64,000 bases of DNA from JBBRCE01 sp038205115 (GCA_038205115.1 JBBRCE010000026.1:4614-68613), one strand, 5' to 3'; shown: positions 53,489 through 62,756, counted from the stretch's first letter. Program-made: numbers and translations. Notes: generated from the letters alone by a model not told the origin.

Positions 53489-55162
53489 TTAATGCGTCAG
53501 TTTTTTATATCGCAAACGATGCGGTTGGTCGGCGTCGGTGCCGAGGCGTTCGTGGCGTTGGGTTTCGTAGGTGTGAAAGTTACCTTCGCAAGTATGCACG
53601 TAACTGTTGCCTTCGAAGGCGATGATGTGCGTGGCGATGCGATCCAAAAACCAGCGATCGTGCGAAATCACCACCACGCAACCGGCGAAGTTGAGAATCG
53701 CTTCTTCCAACGCCCGCAGCGTATCGACGTCCAAATCGTTTGTCGGTTCGTCCAGTAGTAGCAGGTTGCAACCGCGGCGCAGGAGCTTGGCCAAGTGGAC
53801 GCGATTTCGTTCACCGCCGGACAGCACGCCGACTTTCTTCTGCTGGTCGGGCCCTTGGAAGTTAAAACGAGCGACGTACGAGCGGCTGTTGATTTTGCGG
53901 CCGCCCATATCCAGCGTGTCGTGCCCGCCGGAAATTTCTTCGTAAATTGTCTTTTCCGGATCGAGTGCATCGCGACTCTGGTCCACGTATCCCATCTCCA
54001 CTGTGGCACCGACCTTCATCGTGCCTTCATCGGGTTTTTCTAGGCCGGTAATCATGCGGAACAAAGTCGTCTTGCCGGCTCCGTTGGGGCCAATCACGCC
54101 CACGATGCCACCGGGCGGCAGGCGGAAACTGAAGTTCTCGAACAGCAAGGTTTCGCCATAGGCCTTGGTCAGATTGCTGGCCTCGACCACCAAATCGCCC
54201 AAATGTTTGCCGGGCGGAATTTGAATTTCGAATTCCTCGAGCTTGTCTTGAAAGGCCTCGGCCGACATCTTCTCGTAGGCGGCGATTCTTGCTTTATTTT
54301 TGGCCTGCCGCGCCTTGGGCGCGAGCCGGACCCATTCCAATTCTTTGTCCAGCGTTTTCTGCCGCGCGGACGCCTGTTTTTCTTCCAACTTCAAACGGTC
54401 GCGCTTCTGTTGCAGCCACGACGTGTAATTGCCTTCCCAGGGAATGCCGCGGCCGCGATCGAGTTCCAAAATCCACTGCGCCACATTGTCCAAGAAGTAG
54501 CGATCGTGGGTCACTGCGACCACGGTGCCGGTGTATTCGGCCAGATGACGTTCCAGCCAGGCAATGCTTTCCGCATCTAAGTGGTTGGTGGGCTCGTCGA
54601 GCAGCAGCAAGTCGGGACGCTCAAGCAGAATCTTGCACATGGCGATGCGCCGACGTTCGCCACCCGAGAGATTGGTAACCTCGGCGTCTGCTGGCGGCAG
54701 GTTCATGGCGTCCATGGCAATTTCGACTTGCCGATCGAGTTCCCAGGCGTTGAGCGTCTCGATCTGGTCTTGCACCTTGGCTTGCTCGTCGAGCAGCTTG
54801 GTCATTTCGCCATCGGTCATGGGCTCGCAAAGTTTGGCGTTGATCTGCTCGTAACGCTGCAGCACGGAGCGCGTTTTCGAGACCGCGTCCATCACGTTTT
54901 CGAACACGTTTTTGGCCGGATCCAGTTGCGGCTCTTGCGAGAGATAAGCGGCGGTAAAGCCGTCCGTCAGTTTGGCGGCACCTTCGAACTCTTTGTCCTG
55001 GCCGGCCATGATTCGCAGCAGCGTGCTTTTGCCGGAGCCGTTGCGGCCAAGAACGCCAATCTTCGCGCCGGGATAAAACGAAAGCCAGATGTTCTTGAGC
55101 ACTTCCTTTTGGCCGTGCTTCTTGACCAGGTCTTCGATTTGGAAAATGTAGTTCTTGCCCAT
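53489..55162 (-). CDS. ettA: Energy-dependent translational throttle protein EttA
   Basis: EttA is an ABC-F protein that binds the ribosomal E site and couples initiation to cellular energy. The 557-residue product has two ABC domains: the first with GRNGSGKSTLLRIMAG, NLSGGERRRIAMCKILLERP and LLLDEPTNHLDAESIAWLER, the second with GPNGAGKTTLFRMITG, VLSGGERNRVHLAKLLRRG and LLLLDEPTNDLDVDTLRALE. Between them is the arm/linker with LAPKARQAKNKARIAAYEKM. The length and QFT-less linker match EttA. The start ATG 55162 gives MGKNYIFQIEDL. It is divergent from larE across a 596-bp region. Confidence 0.96.
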   Translation of the reverse strand: MGKNYIFQIEDLVKKHGQKEVLKNIWLSFYPGAKIGVLGRNGSGKSTLLRIMAGQDKEFEGAAKLTDGFTAAYLSQEPQLDPAKNVFENVMDAVSKTRSVLQRYEQINAKLCEPMTDGEMTKLLDEQAKVQDQIETLNAWELDRQVEIAMDAMNLPPADAEVTNLSGGERRRIAMCKILLERPDLLLLDEPTNHLDAESIAWLERHLAEYTGTVVAVTHDRYFLDNVAQWILELDRGRGIPWEGNYTSWLQQKRDRLKLEEKQASARQKTLDKELEWVRLAPKARQAKNKARIAAYEKMSAEAFQDKLEEFEIQIPPGKHLGDLVVEASNLTKAYGETLLFENFSFRLPPGGIVGVIGPNGAGKTTLFRMITGLEKPDEGTMKVGATVEMGYVDQSRDALDPEKTIYEEISGGHDTLDMGGRKINSRSYVARFNFQGPDQQKKVGVLSGGERNRVHLAKLLRRGCNLLLLDEPTNDLDVDTLRALEEAILNFAGCVVVISHDRWFLDRIATHIIAFEGNSYVHTCEGNFHTYETQRHERLGTDADQPHRLRYKKLTH

Positions 55163-55758
55163 GTGCTCTGTCGCGGGATGACCGGTGGAAAACCCAGAAT
55201 GAATCGGTAGTCTCGAATTCTAGCAAACACGATCGCAAACTGGCAGGGGATGCACCTCGGCAACCGTCGAGCGGTGGCTTCGGCTTGTCTGCTGGCCGCG
55301 GGATCACTAAAATGATCTTGGACTTGCCGCTTTCGAGCGGCAATTTCACGGCAATATCCTCTGCCATGTTCGTGCTGCAAATGCAATGATGTGGTGAGCC
55401 CTTAAATCGGCCCGTTGGGGGCTTTTTTTGGTTTGGCCGCGTGTATAGCCGACGCCCCGACATCGGAAACCGCCAACTCGTTGGCCGAAACCGTGTCGGG
55501 ACCAAGCGGACGGATCACACAACCCAAGCCTGCGAGCACCCCTTTTTAGCTAAACGGGCTCTCCAACACGCGCTTTGCCACGGCATTGCGGTGGAGGATA
55601 TTGCCATTTTTATTGGCGGGATTGAGCTTCGGCAAAAAGATGCATACCAAGGCTTTGTTCTGCCGGGCGAAGGGCAATTGCGAATTACTAATTCGCAATT
55701 CAAACTCCCTGCACACGCATGGCCATCTTCACTCACCTCGCATTCAATTCGCAGCGTC
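55163..55758. other. Intergenic region between ettA and larE with palindrome
   Basis: About 600 bp. It contains the palindrome at 55676-55700 listed separately and a weak U-tract structure near 55410-55440. An open frame in phase with larE runs back to about 55441, but its translation lacks the LarE pattern and includes no conserved motif, so I treat it as non-coding. Confidence 0.5.
55676..55700. promoter_or_regulatory. 25-bp perfect palindrome upstream of larE
   Basis: AATTGCGAATTA (55676-55687) and TAATTCGCAATT (55689-55700) are exact inverse complements around a single C. No T run follows, so an operator or a small mobile repeat is more likely than a terminator. It ends 58 bp before the larE start. 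Confidence 0.5.
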
Positions 55759-56601
55759 ATGCCGAATCTCGCTTCCAAACGCGAAAAACTGCTGCAATTG
55801 CTGGGCGAATTGCCCAGTTGTGCCGTGGCGTTTTCGGCTGGCGTGGACAGCAGCGTGGTGGCCAAGGCCGCGCAACTGGCGCTCGGTCATCGCGCCGTAG
55901 CCGTGACGGGTGTGAGCAACAGTTTGCCTGCCGGCGAGTTGGATGAAGCGCGGCAGTTGGCCGCGCTGATTGGCATTCGCCACGAGGTACTCTCGACCGA
56001 CGAATTCGCCAACGCCAATTATGTGCGCAACGCGCCGGATCGCTGCTTTCACTGCAAGACCGAACTGTACACGCAAATCGAAGGCCTGGCCGAGCGATTG
56101 GGCGTGGCGGCAATTGTCAACGGTGCCAATACTGACGATCTGGGCGATTACCGCCCCGGTATGCAAGCCGCTAGCCAGCATTCCGTCCGCAGCCCACTGG
56201 CCGAATGCAAAATGAACAAAGCCGACGTCCGCCAGTTGGCCGCATTTTGGGGTTTGCCGAATGCGGACAAGCCTGCCACGCCCTGCCTCAGCAGTCGCGT
56301 GGCATATGGCGAACCTGTCACGCCCGAGCGGCTGGCGATGATTGATGCTGGCGAGCAGTATTTGCGTCAACTTGGCCTGCGAACATTGCGAGTTCGTTAT
56401 CACACTGGCGACTTGGCGCGGATCGAAGTGCCGGCCGACGCCATCGCGGCCATCTGCGATCCGGGCACACGCAAAAATTTGCTGGACAAATTCAAGGCAA
56501 TTGGGTTCAAATACATTACGTTGGATTTGGTGGGCTTTCGATCTGGTAGTCAGAACGAAGTCTTGCCGCTGTATCAGTTGGGCACGGCCAGCGGAAAATA
56601 A
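55759..56601 (+). CDS. larE: ATP-dependent sacrificial sulfur transferase LarE
   Basis: LarE inserts sulfur into the pyridinium-dithiocarboxylate mononucleotide precursor of the nickel-pincer cofactor, which lactate racemase and related enzymes use. The 280-residue product from ATG 55759 has the PP-loop SAGVDSSVVAKAAQ (residues 26-39), RCFHCKTELY, NGANTDDLGDYRPG and the cysteine Cys176 in KPATPCLSSRVAYG, which equals the sulfur donor Cys of the L. plantarum enzyme. LarB and LarC are not in the window. Upstream is a 25-bp palindrome; downstream, after 14 bp, lies a secreted-protein gene. Confidence 0.93.
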   Translation: MPNLASKREKLLQLLGELPSCAVAFSAGVDSSVVAKAAQLALGHRAVAVTGVSNSLPAGELDEARQLAALIGIRHEVLSTDEFANANYVRNAPDRCFHCKTELYTQIEGLAERLGVAAIVNGANTDDLGDYRPGMQAASQHSVRSPLAECKMNKADVRQLAAFWGLPNADKPATPCLSSRVAYGEPVTPERLAMIDAGEQYLRQLGLRTLRVRYHTGDLARIEVPADAIAAICDPGTRKNLLDKFKAIGFKYITLDLVGFRSGSQNEVLPLYQLGTASGK

Positions 56602-56615
56602 CCAGGGTGATTCGG

Positions 56616-57263
56616 ATGTCGCTAACCGCTCGCGGAGTTTTATCAATGACAATCGTAGTGGCTTCACCGCTGGCGGCGCTGGCCCAAGCAGTGCAGTTGC
56701 CCACGTTCAATTCTTTCAGCGCTAGCACCACGGTTCTTGTGCCGGACCGCGGCAGTGTTTCGCTCGGTGGCGTCAGCAGCGCCAGTTCCGGGCGCACGCA
56801 GCGTGGCGTTCCGGGCTTGGCCGGACTCGGCCGACCATTTAATAACGTGGGCATCGGCAATTCGACCACCGCCGCCAACGCGCGGATCAGCGCTCACATT
56901 CACGATTTCGAGGCGTTGGATCAAGCGACACTCGCCGCCGGCGCCGCCCAGGTGGCCGCCGATGGTAAGCCGGGTTCAAAGCCGTTGGCCAGCAGCGTCG
57001 CCGCAGACCATCCGCCGAGCCTCGACGAGATCCATGCACGCCAACAGCGATTGGCAACCGCCCGTCAGGCAGAAGCGGCCGAGTCTTATCAGCAAGGCCT
57101 CGATGCGCTGGCGGCAGGCAAGACGACCTTTGCAAAAATTCATTTCACGGCTGCTGCCCGTGATGCTTCCGGCGAACTTCGCCAACAAGCGCAGTCTCAA
57201 CTTCGCGACATCAGCGCAGCGCGTACGCGGCTGGCAACCAGCGCGCCGAACACGGCGCGTTAA
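56616..57263 (+). CDS. Secreted Ala/Ser-rich protein, unknown function
   Basis: A 215-residue product from ATG 56616 (MSLTARGVLSMTIVVASPLA, cleaved near ALAQ). A GTG at 56607 is an alternative. The first half is low-complexity (Ser, Gly, Val, Ala) and resembles a surface-exposed linker. The second half (about 125-205) is helical with PSLDEIHARQQRLATARQAE and AGKTTFAKIHFTAAARDASG, reminiscent of a single TPR-like hairpin. I do not recognise a family. It lies 14 bp after larE and probably shares its transcript, though the two functions need not be related. Confidence 0.65.
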   Translation: MSLTARGVLSMTIVVASPLAALAQAVQLPTFNSFSASTTVLVPDRGSVSLGGVSSASSGRTQRGVPGLAGLGRPFNNVGIGNSTTAANARISAHIHDFEALDQATLAAGAAQVAADGKPGSKPLASSVAADHPPSLDEIHARQQRLATARQAEAAESYQQGLDALAAGKTTFAKIHFTAAARDASGELRQQAQSQLRDISAARTRLATSAPNTAR

Positions 57264-57347
57264 CGGTTCGCAATCGTTGCCGGACAATCGCTTCATGAGC
57301 CGGCGCGGGCGCGAACAATCTGTCACTCAATTCCCCTGAGGCGTGCA

Positions 57348-58085
57348 ATGCAACGTGTGCTTTCGATCTGTGTCGCGCTGGTGTCAATCGTTGGCGTGGC
57401 CAACGCCGACGAACACGCTGACGCCTTGAAGATTGTCGACCAGGCCATCAAGGTCCACGGCGGCGAAGCGGCGCTCAGCAAGATTGTCAGTATGAAATTT
57501 AAGCTTAAGAGCACTTCTTTTGTCGGCGACGACAAAGTGGGCGCTCTCTCGGAAACGGCAATTTCCGGCAACGACAAAATGCGCGTGGCCACTTTCGACG
57601 AAAACGGCAAAACCGAGAGCGTGGAAGTCATCAACGGCCAGCGCGGCTGGGCGAAAGCCGGTCAGACGGAAGACCTCACCGAAAAGCAAATCGAATACTG
57701 GCGCGAAAGCATCGTGCTCAACTGGACCACGCTGCTGGTACCGCTGAAGTCCAAGGAGTATCGGCTGAAGCTGGCCGACGAAATCACGCTCAACGACCGG
57801 AAATTGGTGGGCGTGACGATCGATCGTGAGAACAAGCCGGCTATCAAGGTGTATTTTGATAAAGAGACGCACCTGTTTGTAAAAACGCAGCGGAAATACA
57901 AAAACGAAGAGGACAAAGAAATCGACGAGGAATCCTTTTATTCGGAGTACAAAGATTTGCCGCAAATCATGCAGCCCATGAAGTGCGTCACCATGGAAAA
58001 CGGCGTGAAGGTCAGCGAGGCGACCGTTACCGAAGTTACGTTTTTCGAAAAGCCGCTGGATGACAAACTGTTCGAAAAGCCGTAA
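57348..58085 (+). CDS. Secreted LolA-like outer-membrane lipoprotein sorting protein-related
   Basis: A 245-residue exported protein from ATG 57348 with GAGG eight bases upstream and a signal peptide (LSICVALVSIVGVANA). The mature part alternates beta strands in the half-barrel pattern of LolA/LolB-like proteins: GGEAALSKIVSMKFKLKSTS, DKMRVATFDENGKTESVEVI, NDRKLVGVTIDRENKPAIKV, YFDKETHLFVKTQRKYKNEE, TVTEVTFFEKPLDDKLFEKP. LolA-type proteins carry lipid or lipoproteins across the periplasm; the assignment here is by strand pattern only. The gene sits between a secreted protein and the two-component system. Confidence 0.7.
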   Translation: MQRVLSICVALVSIVGVANADEHADALKIVDQAIKVHGGEAALSKIVSMKFKLKSTSFVGDDKVGALSETAISGNDKMRVATFDENGKTESVEVINGQRGWAKAGQTEDLTEKQIEYWRESIVLNWTTLLVPLKSKEYRLKLADEITLNDRKLVGVTIDRENKPAIKVYFDKETHLFVKTQRKYKNEEDKEIDEESFYSEYKDLPQIMQPMKCVTMENGVKVSEATVTEVTFFEKPLDDKLFEKP

Positions 58086-58281
58086 CCAACTGGCGAATTC
58101 GGCCATTTGCTTGATCGCCTGCGACATTCCAAGCCGCAGCAAATCCGCAATTTTCGATTCTCGACTGGAGCATGCCCGGGCGTTACAAACCGTTTACACG
58201 CCGGTCGGAGGTTGGTGTTAAAATGGATCGTGGCCGCTCGCTGTCGTGCTGCCGATACGATCCTGCTTAACGCGGACTGCC

Positions 58282-58962
58282 ATGACGCAATCGCTACAAA
58301 TTCTCACGGTGGAAGACGATTCCGCCATTCGGCGCGGGATTGTCGATGCTTTGCGTTTTGCGGGATACACGCCGTTCGAGGCAGCCCGTGGCGACGTTGG
58401 CCTGACCATGGCGCTGGGGCGTTCGTACGATCTGCTGCTGCTGGATCTGGTTTTGCCGGGCTGCGACGGCTTGGACATTCTGCGCGAAGTACGGCAGGTT
58501 CGGGCCACGCAGCCGGTGATTATTTTGACGGCGCGCGGCGAAGAGCAAGACCGCGTGACCGGTTTGCAATTGGGCGCCGACGATTATGTCGTCAAGCCAT
58601 TTAGCGTCCGCGAATTGTTGGCGCGGGTCGAAGCCGTATTGCGTCGCTCGCCCGAGCGGCCGGCCGAAATTGCCACGGTGCGATTACCGCGCGGCAAAGC
58701 GGATTTGTCGCGCTGGGAAGTGCGCTTTGACGATGGCCAACGCAGCGATCTTTCCGAGCGTGAAGTGGAACTGCTGCGTTACCTGGCCGCCCACGCTGGA
58801 AGAGCCATCTCGCGCGACGAATTGTTAACCCGCGTTTGGCAAATCAGTCCACGCGGGCTAACCACGCGAACCATCGATATGCATGTGATGCGGCTGCGCG
58901 AAAAACTCCGCGACGATCCCAACGAGCCGCAGGTGATTCTCACCGTTCGCGGAAAAGGCTAA
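58282..58962 (+). CDS. Two-component response regulator, OmpR/PhoB family
   Basis: A 226-residue protein from ATG 58282. The receiver domain (about 5-120) has the acidic pair Glu11/Asp12 in TVEDDS, the phosphoacceptor Asp55 in LLLLDLVLPG, the switch Thr near LTARG and Lys105 in YVVKPFS. The C-terminal winged helix (about 130-225) has LSEREVELLRYLAAHAGRAI and RGLTTRTIDMHVMRLREKLR, the OmpR recognition helix. The neighbouring histidine kinase starts 47 bp downstream and must be the cognate sensor. An in-frame upstream start at 58246 adds 12 residues unlike the family. Confidence 0.94.
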   Translation: MTQSLQILTVEDDSAIRRGIVDALRFAGYTPFEAARGDVGLTMALGRSYDLLLLDLVLPGCDGLDILREVRQVRATQPVIILTARGEEQDRVTGLQLGADDYVVKPFSVRELLARVEAVLRRSPERPAEIATVRLPRGKADLSRWEVRFDDGQRSDLSEREVELLRYLAAHAGRAISRDELLTRVWQISPRGLTTRTIDMHVMRLREKLRDDPNEPQVILTVRGKG

Positions 58963-59008
58963 ATGCTCAACGCGCCGCGGGCTGCAACGGCCGGACAGCG
59001 ATAATTCA

Positions 59009-61048
59009 ATGAAACGTCCCTGGCAAATCTGGTTGGCGTACGCCCTCTGTGCGGCAGGCGTATTTGCGGCGCTCTGTGTGCTGACGGTGCGGGCGCTGGA
59101 TTTAGATCGCGCCGAAGTTAGTAGTCGGCACCAGGCGGTCCTTGAAGAAAACGCGCGGCTCGGTTTGTGGCGATTGGATTCGGCGCTCGCACCGCTGGTG
59201 GCCCAGGAAAACGCCCGTCCGTATTTCCTGTATTCAGCCTTTTATCCGATGGGCGGTGACGCCGCTGCCGCCAGCGGCAAATCATCCGGTGGCAAAACCA
59301 GCACTAGCAAGCTAACGGCGGATGCGTCCGCCGATGCGTCGCTGAAACCCTCGCCGCTGCTGCTGCAGACGCCTGCTTTGGTGAAATTGCATTTTCAGAT
59401 CGACGCCGCGGGCGATTGGAGTTCACCGCAGATTCCCGCGGCCGCGCAGCGCGAACGGGCATGGTTAGCGAACGCCAATCCTGAGGCGGTGGCCGCGGCC
59501 GAGGCCAGTTTGCGCACCGTTCGGCAGCAAATCCAACCACGAGAAGTGTTTGGGCTATTGCCAGCCGAACCACCTCAATTGGCCAACGATCCGCAGAATT
59601 CACTAGCCATGAATAGCAGCGGCGCCATTTTTGGCGAACAGCAGCCCAGCATCGTGAACTCGATTGGCAACAACTCGTACAGCGGTAATTCCACCCTGGG
59701 AAATAAGAACGTCGACAATCAATTTCCTGCGATCAATCCCGCGAATCCGCAGATCGATAACTCGCAGGGCGGCGCGCCAAACGTCAGCGATTCCGCCAAT
59801 CAAGCAGCCAATCTGACACCGCAACAGGGCTCGCAAATCGAGCAGCAGCAGGCCCGAAACGTCAACGAATTCAATCGTCGCAACGCCTACACCGTCGGGC
59901 AAAGTTTATCGCAACAATTTGCCAATGGCACCCTAAACGTGCAGACGCCCGCCGGCGTGCGTACGGCGACCATGCAGGCGAGATGGATTGGCGACCAACT
60001 CTATTTGCTCCGCCGCGTGACAATCGGCGGGCGTGAACTACTGCAAGGCTGCTTGATCGATTGGCCGGCGCTTCGCCAGCAAGGCCGCGATGTGATTGCC
60101 GATCTGCTGCCCACGGCCGATCTGGCACCGCTGCAACCGCAAGCTCAGTTGGGGAACTCGCGACTGTTAGCCTCACTTCCGGTGATTTTGCTACCCGGTG
60201 AATTACCGTTCGACGATGCCAACACCTGGTCGCCGATGCGAATTTCGCTGCTGGCGGCGTGGGTTTGCGTATCGCTGGCGGCGCTGGCATTCGCCGGTTT
60301 GCTGCAAGGCGTGATGACGTTGAGCGGACGGCGGGCGACATTTGTCTCGGCCGTGACCCACGAACTTCGCACGCCGCTCACCACCTTTCGGATGTATGCC
60401 GAAATGCTGGCCGATGATATGTTGCCGAGCGAGGCAGCGCGCAAAAGCTATTTGGAAACGCTGCGAACCGAGGCCGACCGTTTAACGCATCTGGTGGAAA
60501 ACGTGCTGGCCTACGCCCGACTCGAACGCGGTCGGCCCAGCGGCAGGGTGCACGAGATGCCCGTCGAGCAAATTGTGCAGCGAATGGAAAGTCGCTTGAC
60601 CGACCGCGCAAGGCAGGCCGCGTTTGAACTGACCGTCGAAGTGGCCGCAGCAGCCAGCGACGCCGCGGCTCTGGCCGATGTGACGGCCGTTGATCAAATT
60701 TTGTTTAACCTGGTCGATAATGCGTGTAAGTATGCTGCCACCGCCACCGACCGACGCATTCACCTGGCCATCGACTGCCAACCGCGTAGGGTGACCTTCT
60801 CCGTGCGAGACCATGGGCCGGGTATCGCGCCACGTGAGCGCCGCCGATTGTTTCAGGCATTTCGAAAATCCGCGACTGAGGCAGCACAGTCGGCGCCGGG
60901 CATCGGCCTAGGCTTATCGCTCAGTCGGCGATTGGCCAAGGACATGAACGGTTCGCTGCAATACCGCAATGCCAATGGGGGCGGGGCGGAATTTGTGCTT
61001 TCGCTGCCAATCGTTAAACGCGCGGACGTAACGATCTCTGCCATTTGA
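59009..61048 (+). CDS. Sensor histidine kinase
   Basis: A 679-residue membrane kinase. TM1 is at about 7-28 (IWLAYALCAAGVFAALCVL). The periplasmic region (about 30-405) contains an Asn/Gln/Ser-rich low-complexity stretch (about 190-295: NSIGNNSYSGNSTLGNKNVD and similar). TM2 lies near 410-435, then the DHp with His451 in SAVTHELRTPLTTFRMYAEM, and the HATPase with N box NLVDNACKYAAT near 567-578, DHGPGIAPRERRRLFQAF and the G box APGIGLGLSLSRRLA. The signal is unknown; the disordered periplasmic segment suggests contact with another envelope protein. It is encoded 47 bp after its response regulator. Confidence 0.93.
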   Translation: MKRPWQIWLAYALCAAGVFAALCVLTVRALDLDRAEVSSRHQAVLEENARLGLWRLDSALAPLVAQENARPYFLYSAFYPMGGDAAAASGKSSGGKTSTSKLTADASADASLKPSPLLLQTPALVKLHFQIDAAGDWSSPQIPAAAQRERAWLANANPEAVAAAEASLRTVRQQIQPREVFGLLPAEPPQLANDPQNSLAMNSSGAIFGEQQPSIVNSIGNNSYSGNSTLGNKNVDNQFPAINPANPQIDNSQGGAPNVSDSANQAANLTPQQGSQIEQQQARNVNEFNRRNAYTVGQSLSQQFANGTLNVQTPAGVRTATMQARWIGDQLYLLRRVTIGGRELLQGCLIDWPALRQQGRDVIADLLPTADLAPLQPQAQLGNSRLLASLPVILLPGELPFDDANTWSPMRISLLAAWVCVSLAALAFAGLLQGVMTLSGRRATFVSAVTHELRTPLTTFRMYAEMLADDMLPSEAARKSYLETLRTEADRLTHLVENVLAYARLERGRPSGRVHEMPVEQIVQRMESRLTDRARQAAFELTVEVAAAASDAAALADVTAVDQILFNLVDNACKYAATATDRRIHLAIDCQPRRVTFSVRDHGPGIAPRERRRLFQAFRKSATEAAQSAPGIGLGLSLSRRLAKDMNGSLQYRNANGGGAEFVLSLPIVKRADVTISAI

Positions 61049-61229
61049 GCTCTGCAACAGCAGCCTCGAAAATCCGGATGTGCGGGGCGAGATCGTTTCG
61101 ATTTTGTCTGCCCACGGAGTTCGGCTTGCGAATTCGCGCCTGCTTGGGTAGGTTTCGCAAAGCGGATTTCACCGGCGCGATTTGTCGGCGATGCTTGCCC
61201 TGCTGCCGAAAAAAATCTGTACACGGTTG

Positions 61230-61619
61230 ATGTCCATGTCCCGCCGTTTTCGTCCCGCCTCGTCAATTGGTCTGTATTGCGTGGAACTGCGCACTCCGCA
61301 ATGGGAAGCCGCGCTGCGCTGGTACCGCGAAATTCTCGGTTTGCGCGTGCTGGTGCGGGTATCTGAAGATGGTTACGCGCTGCTGGAGGCCGGCGAAACA
61401 CGCTTGGCGCTGTTGGCCCGTGAAGAAGCGGCCGAGCCCAGCCCACGCTGGAGTTTGGGGTTTGAAGTGGACAGCTTAGAAGCCATCATCGGCCGCTTAC
61501 AGGCCGAAGGCTGCAAAATCCTCTATCCCCACGGCCAGACCGAAAAGTTTCACGAGGTGACGACCGAAGACCTGGATGGCAATCACATTCGTCTGTTCGC
61601 CTGGCCGCAGCAAGCCTAG
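61230..61619 (+). CDS. VOC-family (glyoxalase/dioxygenase-like) protein
   Basis: A 129-residue single-domain VOC protein from ATG 61230 or 61236. The beta-alpha-beta-beta-beta pattern is visible in SIGLYCVELRTPQWEAALRW, YREILGLRVLVRVSEDGYAL, LGFEVDSLEAIIGRLQAEGC and VTTEDLDGNHIRLFAW. Metal-ligand candidates are the Glu in CVELRT or the N-terminal strand, the Glu of LLEAGET and the His/Glu pair near the C-terminus. VOC proteins include glyoxalases, dioxygenases and antibiotic-binding proteins, so the reaction is not assigned. It is convergent with the lipoprotein gene (17 bp between stops). Confidence 0.88.
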   Translation: MSMSRRFRPASSIGLYCVELRTPQWEAALRWYREILGLRVLVRVSEDGYALLEAGETRLALLAREEAAEPSPRWSLGFEVDSLEAIIGRLQAEGCKILYPHGQTEKFHEVTTEDLDGNHIRLFAWPQQA

Positions 61620-61636
61620 CCAGTTGCACCGAGCCG

Positions 61637-62605
61637 TTACTGCCGGGCAATGCGACTGAGTTGAAATTGCGGAGCAAAGCCGCGGGAGGGAGCCGTTTGT
61701 GCCACGCCGCCTTGCACGGTGACAAAGTCGCCGGCCTGATAGTTGGCCAAAACCGGCGAATCCGACAAAATCACACTTCCGCCAAAATCGTCGGTTTGGC
61801 CATCGGCCGGAATGTATCGCAATTTCCACTTGTTCTGGCTTTGCAGGAATTCCAATTTGCCTTGCAGCAAGCGGTAGCTCGCATCGTAGCTGTACGTTGC
61901 TCCGGCGCGCGACGCCTCAGCCACGATCGCTCCGGCGGGCGGTTCCGCCAAACGATTTGCAGACGAATTCTCGCTGCCCGTGCCAACGATCCGCAGTGAT
62001 GAAGTACTGATGGGCTTATTGACTGTTGACGGCGAGGCCGTTGGCGCAACCGCATTGTAAGATGCCGGCATTACGGCCGGATCGAACATCGAGCGGCCGT
62101 TAGCTGGCGAACTGCGGCCCGCGCCGGCAAATGCGTTGGGGGCCTCCAGCCGTGGCGGTTCGGCCGTGGGCGGAATGGTAACCAGCGGACTGGCCGCCGC
62201 AGTGCTGAAGTGTGGATCGGGCGTCAATGCCGGAACATTCTGCGCTCCGTAGCCTGGCGGAGGCGTTACCGGCATGGCGGTTGGTGGCGCGGTCTGGAAG
62301 GTTGCCGGCGGCGCTTGATATCCGCCCGGAGGTGGCGCCGGATATCCCCCTGGCGGCGCGAATTGTCCCGGGGCACCGTTGGGCGACAGTGATTGAGCCG
62401 CAGCCGGATTATACAACGGCGCCGCTCCGCCGACGGCCGCAGGCCCTGCGGCCGCGCCGTAGTACGGCGCGCCGGACGTGACCGTGCCAGTCTGCGGTGG
62501 CGGAACGGTTGAGCGGCCCAAAAAGGGGTCGTAGGTCGTCGATGGCGAATGGCATCCGCCAACAACCAACGCGATGGGAATCAGCAGCACCCATAGGTTT
62601 TTCAT
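61637..62605 (-). CDS. Proline/alanine-rich lipoprotein
   Basis: A 322-residue lipoprotein: AAGGAG eight bases upstream of ATG 62605 and a lipobox ending ALVVGGC with Cys18. The next 170 residues are Pro/Gly/Ala-rich and probably disordered. The C-terminal domain (about 205-322) contains LPISTSSLRIVGTG-like strands, SRAGATYSYDASYRLLQGKL, NKWKLRYIPADGQTDDFGGS and GDFVTVQGGVAQTAPSR, a small beta domain not recognised; the motif GDFVTVQGG resembles an OB-type turn. It should sit on the outer or cytoplasmic membrane surface. The upstream region contains a hairpin with T run on the opposite strand. Confidence 0.75.
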   Translation of the reverse strand: MKNLWVLLIPIALVVGGCHSPSTTYDPFLGRSTVPPPQTGTVTSGAPYYGAAAGPAAVGGAAPLYNPAAAQSLSPNGAPGQFAPPGGYPAPPPGGYQAPPATFQTAPPTAMPVTPPPGYGAQNVPALTPDPHFSTAAASPLVTIPPTAEPPRLEAPNAFAGAGRSSPANGRSMFDPAVMPASYNAVAPTASPSTVNKPISTSSLRIVGTGSENSSANRLAEPPAGAIVAEASRAGATYSYDASYRLLQGKLEFLQSQNKWKLRYIPADGQTDDFGGSVILSDSPVLANYQAGDFVTVQGGVAQTAPSRGFAPQFQLSRIARQ

Positions 62606-62728
62606 CGCTCAACTCCTTAGTTCGTCCCAACCCAATGCGCACCTCAGACGTGCCAGACGACCGAGCCGTCAGCAGTCTGAAATGTTGGGCAGTTCCTTCG
62701 ACGACGATGCGTCCCGCGACATGGCAGT

Positions 62729-62756
62729 CTGCGCGTAGTGACCGCGCAGTTTTTTT
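62729..62756 (+). terminator. Rho-independent terminator without an upstream gene
   Basis: CTGCGCG (62729-62735) pairs perfectly with CGCGCAG (62743-62749) across TAGTGAC, followed by seven T residues (62750-62756) on the plus strand. There is no plus-strand gene within a kilobase upstream; the lipoprotein gene runs the other way. It may be the tail of a lost gene or act on antisense transcription. Confidence 0.65.

Noticed and set aside
55410..55440. Possible terminator AGCCC...GGGGGCTTTTTTT
   Set aside because: Only five pairs with a long loop and no plus-strand gene immediately upstream; too weak to call.
55441..55758. Longer larE start
   Set aside because: The extra 106 residues contain no conserved LarE element, and the P-loop spacing fits ATG 55759.
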